Shown: piece after piece, positions 17,757 to 27,535 of the stretch
Layout of the letters: every line of letters starts with the position of its first letter
How positions within the stretch are numbered: the first letter of the stretch is position 1
DNA from: Nocardioides scoriae
GTDB lineage: Bacteria > Actinomycetota > Actinomycetes > Propionibacteriales > Nocardioidaceae
Direction: 5' to 3'
Assembly (NCBI RefSeq): GCF_900104965.1
Contig: NZ_LT629757.1
Location: 2,852,001 to 2,916,000, forward strand
Length of the DNA: 64,000 nucleotides
The notes under the pieces: model-generated
Seen by the model: the letters and a program-made list of their open reading frames with translations, nothing else
Told to the model about the DNA's origin: nothing
Databases searched by the model: none
Translations under genes and position numbers: made by a program

Positions 17757-19088
17757 TCAGGTCAGGTAGCGAGTCAGGGGCGAGTCGGCGGGCAGCCGCT
17801 CGATCCGCGACGGGGAGGCGGTCATCCGCTCCAGCAGCGGCTCGAGGTCGGCGGCGTCGGAGAGCTCGACGCCGACCAGGGCCGGGCCGGTCTCGCGGTT
17901 GTTGCGCTTGACGTACTCGAACAGCGTGATGTCGTCGTCGGGGCCGAGCACGTCGTCGAGGAAGGCCCGCAGCGCGCCGGGCTCCTGGGGGAAGTCGACG
18001 AGGAAGTAGTGCTTGAGGCCGGTGTGCACCAGCGACCGCTCGACGATCTCGGCGTAGCGGCTGACGTCGTTGTTGCCGCCCGACAGCACGCACAGCACGG
18101 TCGCGCCGGGGGCGGGGGCCAGCAGCGAGAGCGAGGCCGTGGCCAGGGCGCCGGCGGGCTCGGCGATGATCCCGTCGGACTGGTAGAGGTCGAGCATCTC
18201 GGTGCAGACCTGGCCCTCGGGCACGGCGACGACCTCGGCGCCGGAGGCGGCCACCAGCGCGAAGGTCACCTCGCCGACCCGCTTGACCGCGGCGCCGTCG
18301 ACGAACGGGTCGACCTCGGGCAGCTCGACCGGGTGACCGGCGGCCAGGGCGGCCGTGAGGGAGGCGGCGCCCGCGGGCTCGACGCCGACCACGCGCACCG
18401 CCGACCCGCCCGGCTGCCCGCCGAGCCAGGCGACCGTGCCGGCCAGCAGGCCGCCGCCCCCGACCGGCACCACGACCACGTCGGGCAGGGCGCCGAGCTG
18501 GGCCACGGCCTCGCGGACCACGGTGCCCTGGCCCGCGACGGTGGCCGGGTGGTCGAACGGCGGCACCAGCACCCGGTGGGTCGCCTCCGCGTGCCGGGCC
18601 GCCGCGAGGGCGGCGTCGTCGAAGCTGTCGCCCTCGACCACGACGGTCACGTGCTCGCCGCCCAGCTCGGCGACCCGGACCCGCTTCTGCCGCGGCGTGG
18701 TGCGCGGCAGGTAGATCCGCGCGGAGACGCCGAGCGCCGCGCAGGCGAAGGCCACGCCCTGGGCGTGGTTGCCGGCGCTCGCGCACACCACCCCGCGCTC
18801 GCGCTCCTCGGGGGTCAGCCGTGCGAGGAAGTGGTAGCCGCCCCGCGACTTGTAGGAGCGCACCGGCTGCAGGTCCTCGCGCTTGAGCACCACCCGGCAG
18901 CCGTGCACCCGCGAGAGCCGCACGCCGTCCTCCAGCGGGGTCACCGGCACCGTGCCGGCCAGCACGGCCGCGGCGGCGTCGACGTCGGCGGCGGTCACGG
19001 GCGGCCCGTCGTGCGACCCGTCGTGGGACCCGTCGTGGGACGCGGCGGCCGGGCTGCCGTCGCGGGGGTCGGAAGGTGCGTGGCTCAC
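17757..19088 (-). CDS. ilvA: Threonine ammonia-lyase (threonine dehydratase)
   Basis: 443 residues from GTG 19088, which has AGAGGA about 8 bases upstream. The PLP lysine is Lys80 in RSYKSRGG; the phosphate loop is VGGGGLLAG; CASAGNHAQG is the substrate loop. A C-terminal ACT-like regulatory segment starts near KHYFLVDFPQEPGALRAF, shorter than the double domain of enterobacterial IlvA, as in corynebacterial enzymes. It converts threonine to 2-oxobutyrate for isoleucine synthesis and is probably inhibited by isoleucine. The N-terminal tail contains three SHDG repeats (residues 17-28) coded by a 12-base minisatellite, and is not needed for catalysis. Confidence 0.92.
   Translation of the reverse strand: MSHAPSDPRDGSPAAASHDGSHDGSHDGPPVTAADVDAAAAVLAGTVPVTPLEDGVRLSRVHGCRVVLKREDLQPVRSYKSRGGYHFLARLTPEERERGVVCASAGNHAQGVAFACAALGVSARIYLPRTTPRQKRVRVAELGGEHVTVVVEGDSFDDAALAAARHAEATHRVLVPPFDHPATVAGQGTVVREAVAQLGALPDVVVVPVGGGGLLAGTVAWLGGQPGGSAVRVVGVEPAGAASLTAALAAGHPVELPEVDPFVDGAAVKRVGEVTFALVAASGAEVVAVPEGQVCTEMLDLYQSDGIIAEPAGALATASLSLLAPAPGATVLCVLSGGNNDVSRYAEIVERSLVHTGLKHYFLVDFPQEPGALRAFLDDVLGPDDDITLFEYVKRNNRETGPALVGVELSDAADLEPLLERMTASPSRIERLPADSPLTRYLT
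19005..19040. repeat. 12-base minisatellite, three units, inside ilvA 5' end
   Basis: Units CCCGTCGTGCGA, CCCGTCGTGGGA and CCCGTCGTGGGA on the plus strand encode SHDG three times in the IlvA N-terminal tail. Units are in frame, so copy-number change would lengthen or shorten the tail without breaking the gene. Confidence 0.75.
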
Positions 19089-19224
19089 CCCGTGATCCTC
19101 TCGCGTCGCGGTCGGAGACGACCAGCACACCCCTCGGGGCGGATGGGGGCCCCCCGGGGGGGGTACGAGGGTGGGACGCCCCGTCGGACCCCGCTCCGAC
19201 CCGATCCGCAGCCCTGGAGGTGTG

Positions 19225-20364
19225 GTGCCCACGAGCTCGACCCCGACCGCGACCCGGACCGCGACCCGGACCACCGCTCGGCACGCGCCCCGGCACCGGC
19301 CCGACGCCCCGGTGCACGTGGTGCCCGGACCCACCGGCCACGGCGTCGCCGTCTACGCGCGCCAGCTGGCCGCCGAGCTCGGGGCGACGGTCGTCGACGA
19401 CGAGCAGCAGGTGCCGCGGGACGCGAGCAGCGCCCACCTCCACGTCACCGACCGGATGTGGGGCGCCTCGCCCGAGCAGGCCGCCCAGCGGGTCGTCGCG
19501 CTGTGCGGGCAGCGGCCCACCACGCTCACCCTCCACGACCTGCCGCAGCCCCACGACGGCCGCACCCTGCACCCCCGCCGGCGCCAGGCGTACGCCGCGA
19601 TGGCGCGCGCCGCCACCGGGGTCGTGGTGTCCTCCCACCACGAGCGCCGCCTCCTCGACGCCGTGCTCGCCGGTGGCCCCGACGGTGGCCCCGACGGTGG
19701 GCCCGACGGCGGTCCCGACGGCGGTCCCGACGTCGAGGTGGTCCCGCTGCCCTGCGTGCGGCCGAACGGACCCGCGCCCCGACCGCGCGTGCACTCCCCC
19801 CGGCCGGACGGACGCCGCACGCTGGCGCTGGCCGGCTGGTTCTACCCCGGCAAGGGCCACCTGCCCGCGCTCGGCGCCGCCGCGGCGGCGCAGCGCCGGG
19901 GCCACACCGTCGACGTGCTGGTGCTCGGCCGGCCCGCCCCCGGCCACGAGCAGGACGCGACCGCCCTGGTCGAGCGGGCCCGGCGGATCGGCGTGCGCCT
20001 GGAGGTGACGGGGTGGCTGGAGGACGACGACCTCCACGCCGCCCTGCGCTCGGTCGACGTGCCGTTCGCCGGCCACCGCAACGTGTCGGCCTCCGGGTCG
20101 GTCAACTCCTGGCTGGCGGCCGGACGCCGGCCGCTGGTGCGGCGCGGGCCCTACTTCGAGGAGATGGCGCGGCTGCGTCCCGGCACCCTGCGCCTGACCG
20201 GGATCGGCTCCCTGGCCGGGGCGGTCGTCGAGGCGCTGGAGGACCCCGCCAGCACCTGGCTGGCCCCCGGCGTCGGCGTCGGCCACGACCTGGGCGACGC
20301 GGCACGCGCCTACCGCGAGTTCTGGGAGCGCGTGCTGGCCCCCGACCGCGAACGCGTCGCGTGA
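19225..20364 (+). CDS. Glycosyltransferase-like protein (GT-B type)
   Basis: 379 residues from GTG 19225, with GGAGG at 19216-19220; the GTG at 19222 is too close to that site. The C-terminal half looks like a GT-B donor domain: LALAGWFYPGKGHLPALGAA, VDVLVLGRPAPGHEQD, GWLEDDDLHAALRSVDVPF and a HRNVSASGSVNSWLAAG segment where glycosyltransferases bind the nucleotide sugar. The N-half has HVVPGPTGHGVAVYARQLAAEL. Five GGPD repeats form a loop at about 150-169. The end overlaps the next glycosyltransferase (GTGA), so the pair likely acts in one glycan or glycolipid pathway. Donor and acceptor are unknown. Confidence 0.68.
   Translation: MPTSSTPTATRTATRTTARHAPRHRPDAPVHVVPGPTGHGVAVYARQLAAELGATVVDDEQQVPRDASSAHLHVTDRMWGASPEQAAQRVVALCGQRPTTLTLHDLPQPHDGRTLHPRRRQAYAAMARAATGVVVSSHHERRLLDAVLAGGPDGGPDGGPDGGPDGGPDVEVVPLPCVRPNGPAPRPRVHSPRPDGRRTLALAGWFYPGKGHLPALGAAAAAQRRGHTVDVLVLGRPAPGHEQDATALVERARRIGVRLEVTGWLEDDDLHAALRSVDVPFAGHRNVSASGSVNSWLAAGRRPLVRRGPYFEEMARLRPGTLRLTGIGSLAGAVVEALEDPASTWLAPGVGVGHDLGDAARAYREFWERVLAPDRERVA
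19672..19731. repeat. 12-base minisatellite, five units, inside a glycosyltransferase gene
   Basis: Five in-frame units of GGTGGCCCCGAC or close variants (third-base changes to GGTGGGCCCGAC and GGCGGTCCCGAC) encode GGPD five times. Silent differences show the array is not newly made. It falls in a loop between two predicted domains. Confidence 0.82.
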
Positions 20365-21680
20365 GGCCACCCTGGGGCCTCCACCTCCCCGGCAACGGCT
20401 GGGACGTGCTGGCCGACCGGGAGCCGCCCGTGCGCACCACGAGCGTGGTGGTGACCCACTTCGAGCAGCCCGACGAGCTGGCCCGCACGCTGCACGCCCT
20501 GACCCGCCAGACGCTGCCACCCGACGAGGTCGTGGTGGCCGACGACGGGTCGCGCGAGCCGCCCCGCGTGCCGCGCGGGACCCGCCTGGTGCGGCAGGAC
20601 GACCAGGGCTTCCGCGCCGCGGCCGCGCGCGACCTCGGGGCGGCCGCCGCCACGGGAGACGTGCTGGTCTTCCTCGACGCCGACACCACGCCCGAGCCCG
20701 GCCTCGTCGAGGCGCTGACCTGCCTGCCCCGGCTGCAGCCCGACGTCCTCGTCGTGGGTCGCCGCCGCCACGCCGACCTCACGGGCGTGCCGGTCGACGC
20801 CGACGTCGAGGAGGCCGGCCCCGCCCACGAGCTGCCCGAGCCCGGCTGGCTGCGCGACGCGTACGCCGCCTCCCGCGACCTGCTCGACGCCGACGACCTG
20901 TCCTCGCGGTTCGTCATCAGCGCGGTGCTCGCCTGCTCGCGGTGGTGGTACGACGAGGTCGGCGGCTTCGACCGCAGCTTCACGGCGTACGGTGGCGAGG
21001 ACTGGGAGCTGGCCCACCGCAGCTGGCTCGCGGGTGGCCTCGTGGCCCACGCCCCCGACGCGGTCGCCTGGCACGACGGACCCGACGCCGGGGCCGTGCC
21101 ACGCGGGTCCGCGGCCGTCGAGAGCGCCGAGCTGGCCGCCCGGGTGGGCGTGCCGGGACTCGCGCCGCACGGTCTGCTCGGGCTGCGCGGACGCCCGCTC
21201 CCGGTCGACCGGCTGCTGGCCCCCTCGCCCGACCTCGACCCCCGCGAGCTGCTGCTCGTGGTCGACGCCGCGCTGCACGCCGACCCGCAGCTGCACGTCG
21301 CGGTCGACGACGACCAGGCCGCGCTGCTGGCGGGCGAGCCCCGGCTGCTGCGCCTGGCGGGTCGCACCGCGCTCGAGGCCGCGCTCGCGTCCCCGGCCCG
21401 GCGGCTGGTCGAGCTCCACCGGCCGCGGCTGCTCGCCCCGCAGGAGTGGCGCGACCTGCTGCTCGGCGCGACCGGCGACCCGGCCCGGCTGCGGCTGGGC
21501 GACCTCGCCACCGCGACCTCGCTGCGGCTGGTGCGCCGCGCCCGCCGCCACGGCGCCGATCCCGACGAGGTGACCGTGGCCACCGAGCGGCTCGGCGGGA
21601 CGCCGCTGCCCGACGGGCTGACGCTCGGCGCCTGGTGGGGCGGCTGGGCCGCGGGTGCTCCGCGGACGCCCCTGTCGTGA
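20361..21680 (+). CDS. Glycosyltransferase family 2 protein
   Basis: 439 residues from a GTG overlapping the previous stop. The GT-A domain fills about residues 25-260: SVVVTHFEQPDELARTLHAL, VVVADDGS, the DxD-like FLDADTTPEPG that binds metal and nucleotide sugar, and GGEDWELAHR in place of the ED catalytic motif. A C-terminal region of about 170 residues (PHGLLGLRGRPLPVDRLLAP onward) has no family I recognise. No membrane segments. It likely works with the overlapping upstream glycosyltransferase. The stop codon is in the first unit of a 15-base tandem repeat. Confidence 0.82.
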   Translation: MRPPWGLHLPGNGWDVLADREPPVRTTSVVVTHFEQPDELARTLHALTRQTLPPDEVVVADDGSREPPRVPRGTRLVRQDDQGFRAAAARDLGAAAATGDVLVFLDADTTPEPGLVEALTCLPRLQPDVLVVGRRRHADLTGVPVDADVEEAGPAHELPEPGWLRDAYAASRDLLDADDLSSRFVISAVLACSRWWYDEVGGFDRSFTAYGGEDWELAHRSWLAGGLVAHAPDAVAWHDGPDAGAVPRGSAAVESAELAARVGVPGLAPHGLLGLRGRPLPVDRLLAPSPDLDPRELLLVVDAALHADPQLHVAVDDDQAALLAGEPRLLRLAGRTALEAALASPARRLVELHRPRLLAPQEWRDLLLGATGDPARLRLGDLATATSLRLVRRARRHGADPDEVTVATERLGGTPLPDGLTLGAWWGGWAAGAPRTPLS

Positions 21681-21748
21681 GCGGTGCTGTCGTGAGCGGT
21701 GCCGTCGTGAGCGGTGCCGTCGTGAGCGGCGCCGTCCTGACCGGCTGC
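21674..21748. repeat. 15-base tandem repeat (four units plus one decayed unit) at a stop codon
   Basis: Units of GTCGTGAGCGGTGCC start at 21674, 21689, 21704 and 21719, with a degenerate fifth at 21734. The glycosyltransferase TGA lies in unit 1, and because 15 is a multiple of 3 each later unit repeats that in-frame TGA. The array fills most of the gap before the alditol oxidase gene. Confidence 0.85.
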
Positions 21749-21771
21749 GGGTGGTCTGACATCCTGCAGCC

Positions 21772-23028
21772 GTGACCGATTCCGCGGCCGGGCAGAACTG
21801 GGCCGGCAACCACACGTACTCCGCCGGCCGCTTCGTCCGCGCCACCTCGATCGAGCACGCGCAGCAGGTGGTGGCCGAGTCGCACCGGGTGCGCCTGCTC
21901 GGCACCCGCCACTCGTTCAACGCCCTGTGCGACACCGAGGGCACGCTGCTCGACCTGACCGGCGTGACCGCGACGCCGTCGCTCGACCGCGAGGCCGGGT
22001 GCGTGACGGTCGCGGGCGGCACGCCGTACCGCGTGCTCGCGGCGTACCTCGAGGACGCCGGGTTCGCCCTGGCCAACATGGGATCGCTGCCCCACATCTC
22101 GGTGGCCGGCGCGACCTCGACCGGCACCCACGGCTCGGGCGCGGGCAACCGGATCCTGGGCGCGGGCGTGCGCCGGCTGCGGTTCATCGGTCCCGACGGC
22201 GAGCTGCGCGACGTGCGCCGCGGCGAGCCGGACTTCGACGGCTCCGTCGTGGCCATGGGGGCCCTCGGGGCGATCGTCGAGCTCGACCTCGACGTGGAGC
22301 CGACGTACCTGGTGGCCCAGGACCTCTTCGACCACCTGCGCTGGAGCGAGGTCGTCGAGCAGGCGCCCGAGGTGCTGGGCTCGGCGTACAGCGTGAGCAT
22401 CTTCGGCCGCTGGAACGACACCGACCCGGCCGAGGTGCTGGTCAAGTCGCGCGTCGCCCCCGAGGCCGTGGCGCCCGGCTGGACCGGCGGCACGCCGCCG
22501 ATGGCCGCCGACGCGCCGTTCCGGCTGCTGCCCGGCGAGGACCACCTCACCCTGCGCGGCGCCCCCGGCCCCTGGTCGGAGCGGCTGCCGCACTTCCGCG
22601 GCGACCGGCAGCCCAGCTTCGGCGACGAGATCCAGACCGAGTGGTTCGTGCCGGCCGACGAGGCGGTCCCCGCGCTGCGCGCCGTCACCGACCTGGCGGC
22701 CCGGCTCGGCGGTGAGCTGGAGGCGCTGCTCGCCGTCACCGAGATCCGCGCGATCGGCGCCGACGACCTGTGGCTGTCCCCGGCCCAGGGCCGCGAGACG
22801 GTCGCCCTCCACTTCACCTGGAAGAACGACCCCGCGGCCGTGCTCGCCATGGCCCGCCACGTCGAGGGTGCCCTCGAGCCCCACGCCGCCCGCCCGCACT
22901 GGGGCAAGGTCTTCGACCGCCTCGACCTGTCCCTCTACCCCCGGCTCGACGACTTCCGCGCCCTGGCGGCCCGGGTCGACCCCACCGGCACGTTCCGCAA
23001 CGCCGCCGTCGACCGGGTCCTGGGCTAG
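21772..23028 (+). CDS. Alditol oxidase (AldO/XyoA type)
   Basis: 418 residues, the same length as Streptomyces AldO, with close motif agreement: NWAGNHTYSA at the start, LLGTRHSFNAL with His47 as the expected covalent FAD attachment site, LPHISVAGATSTGTHGSG for FAD pyrophosphate binding, EIRAIGADDLWLSPA in the active site and ARPHWGKVF near the end. These vanillyl-alcohol-oxidase-type flavoproteins oxidise the terminal OH of xylitol, sorbitol or other polyols with oxygen, making an aldose and hydrogen peroxide. The GTG start has no ribosome site; CATCCT at 21760-21765 with a 6-base gap fits a leaderless transcript. The next small gene is 5 bases downstream. Confidence 0.9.
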   Translation: MTDSAAGQNWAGNHTYSAGRFVRATSIEHAQQVVAESHRVRLLGTRHSFNALCDTEGTLLDLTGVTATPSLDREAGCVTVAGGTPYRVLAAYLEDAGFALANMGSLPHISVAGATSTGTHGSGAGNRILGAGVRRLRFIGPDGELRDVRRGEPDFDGSVVAMGALGAIVELDLDVEPTYLVAQDLFDHLRWSEVVEQAPEVLGSAYSVSIFGRWNDTDPAEVLVKSRVAPEAVAPGWTGGTPPMAADAPFRLLPGEDHLTLRGAPGPWSERLPHFRGDRQPSFGDEIQTEWFVPADEAVPALRAVTDLAARLGGELEALLAVTEIRAIGADDLWLSPAQGRETVALHFTWKNDPAAVLAMARHVEGALEPHAARPHWGKVFDRLDLSLYPRLDDFRALAARVDPTGTFRNAAVDRVLG

Positions 23029-23033
23029 CCGTC

Positions 23034-23351
23034 GTGGGCCGTCGCCCGGTGGTGCTCCACAAGCGGTGGCGGCTGCACGACGGGGTCACCACCGACCAGG
23101 TCGCCCGGCTGGTCGCCGAGCGGGTGGTGCCCCACTACGCCCGGCTGTCCGACCAGGTGGTGCTCGGGCTCGAGGCCGACGAGGACGGCACGGTGGTGGC
23201 GCTGCAGCGCTGGTCGAGCCGCGAGGCGCTGGCCGCGGCGACGAGCGGGACGGCGTACGACCGGTGGTGGGCGGCGTACCTGCCCGTGCTCGCCGAGTGG
23301 GACCGGCTGGTGTCCTTCCAGGAGGAGTGGGAGACCACCGTCCTGCTCTGA
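23034..23351 (+). CDS. Small protein, possible dimeric alpha/beta-barrel (ABM-like)
   Basis: 105 residues from GTG 23034, 5 bases after the alditol oxidase stop (a later GTG at 23052 is also possible). Pattern: strand VVLHKRWRLHDG, helix with VARLVAERVVPHY, strand VVLGLEADEDGTVVALQRWSSREAL, then an Ala-rich helix with YDRWWAAYLPVLAEWD and a final FQEEWETTVLL strand. This order resembles antibiotic-biosynthesis-monooxygenase/stress-barrel proteins, which act as dimers. No catalytic residues can be assigned, so function is open. Cotranscription with the oxidase is likely. Confidence 0.6.
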   Translation: MGRRPVVLHKRWRLHDGVTTDQVARLVAERVVPHYARLSDQVVLGLEADEDGTVVALQRWSSREALAAATSGTAYDRWWAAYLPVLAEWDRLVSFQEEWETTVLL

Positions 23352-23386
23352 GCGTCCCGCCGACCTCGGCGCTCGGTGGCCACGGG

Positions 23387-24037
23387 TCAGGCGACCGGGC
23401 GGTCCCGGAGCAGGTCGAGCAGCTCCGCGGGGGTCGCGGCCGCCGTGACGGCCGCGCCGGCGTCGAAGAGGTGGCCCCAGCCCGCGGCGACCGGCGTGGC
23501 GCCCGCGTCCCGGGCAGCCCCGACGTCGAGCGGGGAGTCACCGACGTAGACGCACGCCGCGGCGTCGACGCCCAGCCGCGAGGCGGCCTCGAGCACCCCG
23601 TCGGGCGCCGGCTTGGGCCGCGCGACCTCGTTGCCGCCGACCACCACGTCGAAGTGGTCGCGCAGGCCGGTCGCGCCGAGCAGGAGGCCCGCCGCCTCGA
23701 CGCTGTTGCCGGTGAAGACGGCCAGCGGCACGCCGCGCCGGCCCAGCTCGCCGAGCACCTCGGCGATGCCGTCGTGCACCCGGACGGTGTGGCTCAGGTC
23801 GGCCAGCACCCGGTGGTAGAGCTCGCCGTCCTCGACCCGGGCCTCGCGACCGACCATGAGGCCGATCATCTCGTGGGGCGCACCGGCGTCGTAGTGGGCG
23901 ACCACCTGGTCGCGGGTCAGCGTCGGCCCGCCGAGGCGCTGCACGGTCTCGATGAAGGCGTCCGGCACGACCGTGGCCGAGTCGACCAGGGTCCCGTCCA
24001 TGTCCCAGATGACGGCCGCGACCGGCTGCGTGCTCAC
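23387..24037 (-). CDS. HAD-IA family phosphatase (phosphoglycolate phosphatase-like)
   Basis: 216 residues from GTG 24037. Motif I is VIWDMDGTLVDSA, motif II VFTGNSVEAA, the Lys is in RPKPAPDGV, and motif IV is VYVGDSPLDVGAARDAG. The helical cap has PHEMIGLMVGREA. It removes phosphate from a small metabolite; phosphoglycolate, sugar phosphates and beta-phosphoglucomutase substrates are all possible. It is the last gene of a leftward series after PEP synthase, but a large palindromic repeat of about 110 bases lies between them and may end or weaken the transcript. Confidence 0.82.
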   Translation of the reverse strand: MSTQPVAAVIWDMDGTLVDSATVVPDAFIETVQRLGGPTLTRDQVVAHYDAGAPHEMIGLMVGREARVEDGELYHRVLADLSHTVRVHDGIAEVLGELGRRGVPLAVFTGNSVEAAGLLLGATGLRDHFDVVVGGNEVARPKPAPDGVLEAASRLGVDAAACVYVGDSPLDVGAARDAGATPVAAGWGHLFDAGAAVTAAATPAELLDLLRDRPVA

Positions 24038-24085
24038 GAGCAGAAGCGTGCCAGACCGGACCACGGGCCACCCGGGCGCGTTCGC

Positions 24086-24219
24086 GACAGGACTCCGTCC
24101 CGGTCCGCGGCCCTTCGAGACAGGACTCCGTCCTTCCTCAGGGACCGAGGGGGTGTCCTCAGGGCCCGAGGACCGAGGTCGGTCCCCGAGGAGGTCGCCC
24201 CGGCGACCGTCTCGAAGGG
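24086..24219. repeat. Palindromic intergenic repeat, copy A
   Basis: Outer arms CCCTTCGAGAC (24111-24121) and GTCTCGAAGGG (24209-24219) are perfectly inverted. Inner arms CCTCAGGGACCGA (24136-24148) and TCGGTCCCCGAGG (24179-24191) match at 12 of 13. A third hairpin GGTCGCC-CC-GGCGACC lies near the right end. GACAGGACTCCGTCC occurs twice (24086-24100, 24119-24133), the first copy just outside the left arm. The right end touches the PEP synthase stop (24220-24222). The 24038-24085 stretch before it holds nothing else I recognise. Confidence 0.85.
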
Positions 24220-26642
<2,423 letters not shown>

Positions 26643-26646
<4 letters not shown>

Positions 26647-27503
26647 GACTGCCTCCTGGGCGTCGGTGCGGGTCTGGTGCGGCGGGCGAGCTGCTGGACG
26701 ATGACGGTCGAGATCTCCTCGACCGAGCGGGCCGACGAGTCGATCGAGGGCACCCGGTGGGCGTCGAAGAGCTGGGCGGCGCGGCGCAGCTCCCAGCGGC
26801 ACTGCTCGGCCGAGGAGTAGCGCGAGGAGGGCCGGCGCTCGGCGCGGACCCGGGCCAGCCGGTCGACGGTGGTGACCAGGCCGAAGCAGCGGTCCACGTG
26901 GGCGCGCACCGGCCCGGGCAGGTCGGAGGACTCGAGGTCCTCCTCGACCAGCGGGTAGTTGGCCACGAACAGGCCGTGCTGGAGGGCGAGGTACATGCTG
27001 GTCGGCGTCTTGCCGCACCGCGACGGCGCCAGCAGGATGACGTCGGCCTTCTCGAGCATCCGCACGCTCTGGCCGTCGTCGTGCTCGATGGTGAACTCGA
27101 CGGCCGCCATCCGGTTGTTGTAGCGCTTGATGTCGCCGACGCCGTGCAGCCGCAGCGCCTGACGGGCACCCCGCCGGCCCAGCAGCTCCTCGACCCGGCC
27201 CATGTGGAGGTCGAAGAAGTCGATCATCGGGGCGCGGGTCTTGGCCAGCTCGCGCCGCACGGCGTCCTCGGCGGCGGTGGTGAACACCAGCGGCGTGACG
27301 GGACCGTCCATCGCCGCGTCGACCTGCTCGACCACCCGTCGCGCGTCCTCGACGGTGGAGATGAAGGGGATCAGCGTGCGGTCGAAGATGACGTCCGGGA
27401 ACTGCAGCAGCAGGGCGTTGCCCATGGTCTCGGCGCTGATGCCGGTGCTGTCGGACAGGAAGAAGACGGGGACGACGGTGTCGCCGTGCTCGGTCGCAGC
27501 CAC
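26643..27503 (-). CDS. ppsR: PEP synthase regulatory protein (bifunctional kinase/pyrophosphorylase)
   Basis: 286 residues of the DUF299/Kinase-PPPase family. It opens with [20 protein letters not shown], and the P-loop-like [15 protein letters not shown] segment is at about 160; the [15 protein letters not shown] and [17 protein letters not shown] segments are family-typical. Such proteins inactivate PEP synthase by ADP-dependent phosphorylation of a Thr next to the catalytic His, and reactivate it with phosphate-dependent removal. The NRGGRTCH site in the neighbouring enzyme has that Thr two residues before the His. The overlap with ppsA makes the pairing nearly certain. Confidence 0.93.
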
Positions 27504-27535
27504 GCTCCACCCCTTCCGGCTCGGTGCGCCGGAGG

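Noticed and set aside
16425-21680. P450, ilvA and two glycosyltransferases as a natural-product cluster
   Set aside because: No core synthase, carrier protein, or resistance gene is present, and the genes lie in two opposed operons.
19005-21748. Tandem repeats as a CRISPR array
   Set aside because: Units are 12-15 bases with no spacers, two arrays are inside coding frames, and no cas gene is near.
24086-24219. Repeat copy A as a small IS or MITE with target duplication
   Set aside because: Inverted ends are present, but no clear flanking target-site duplication is seen and no transposase is in the window; left as a palindromic repeat of unknown origin.
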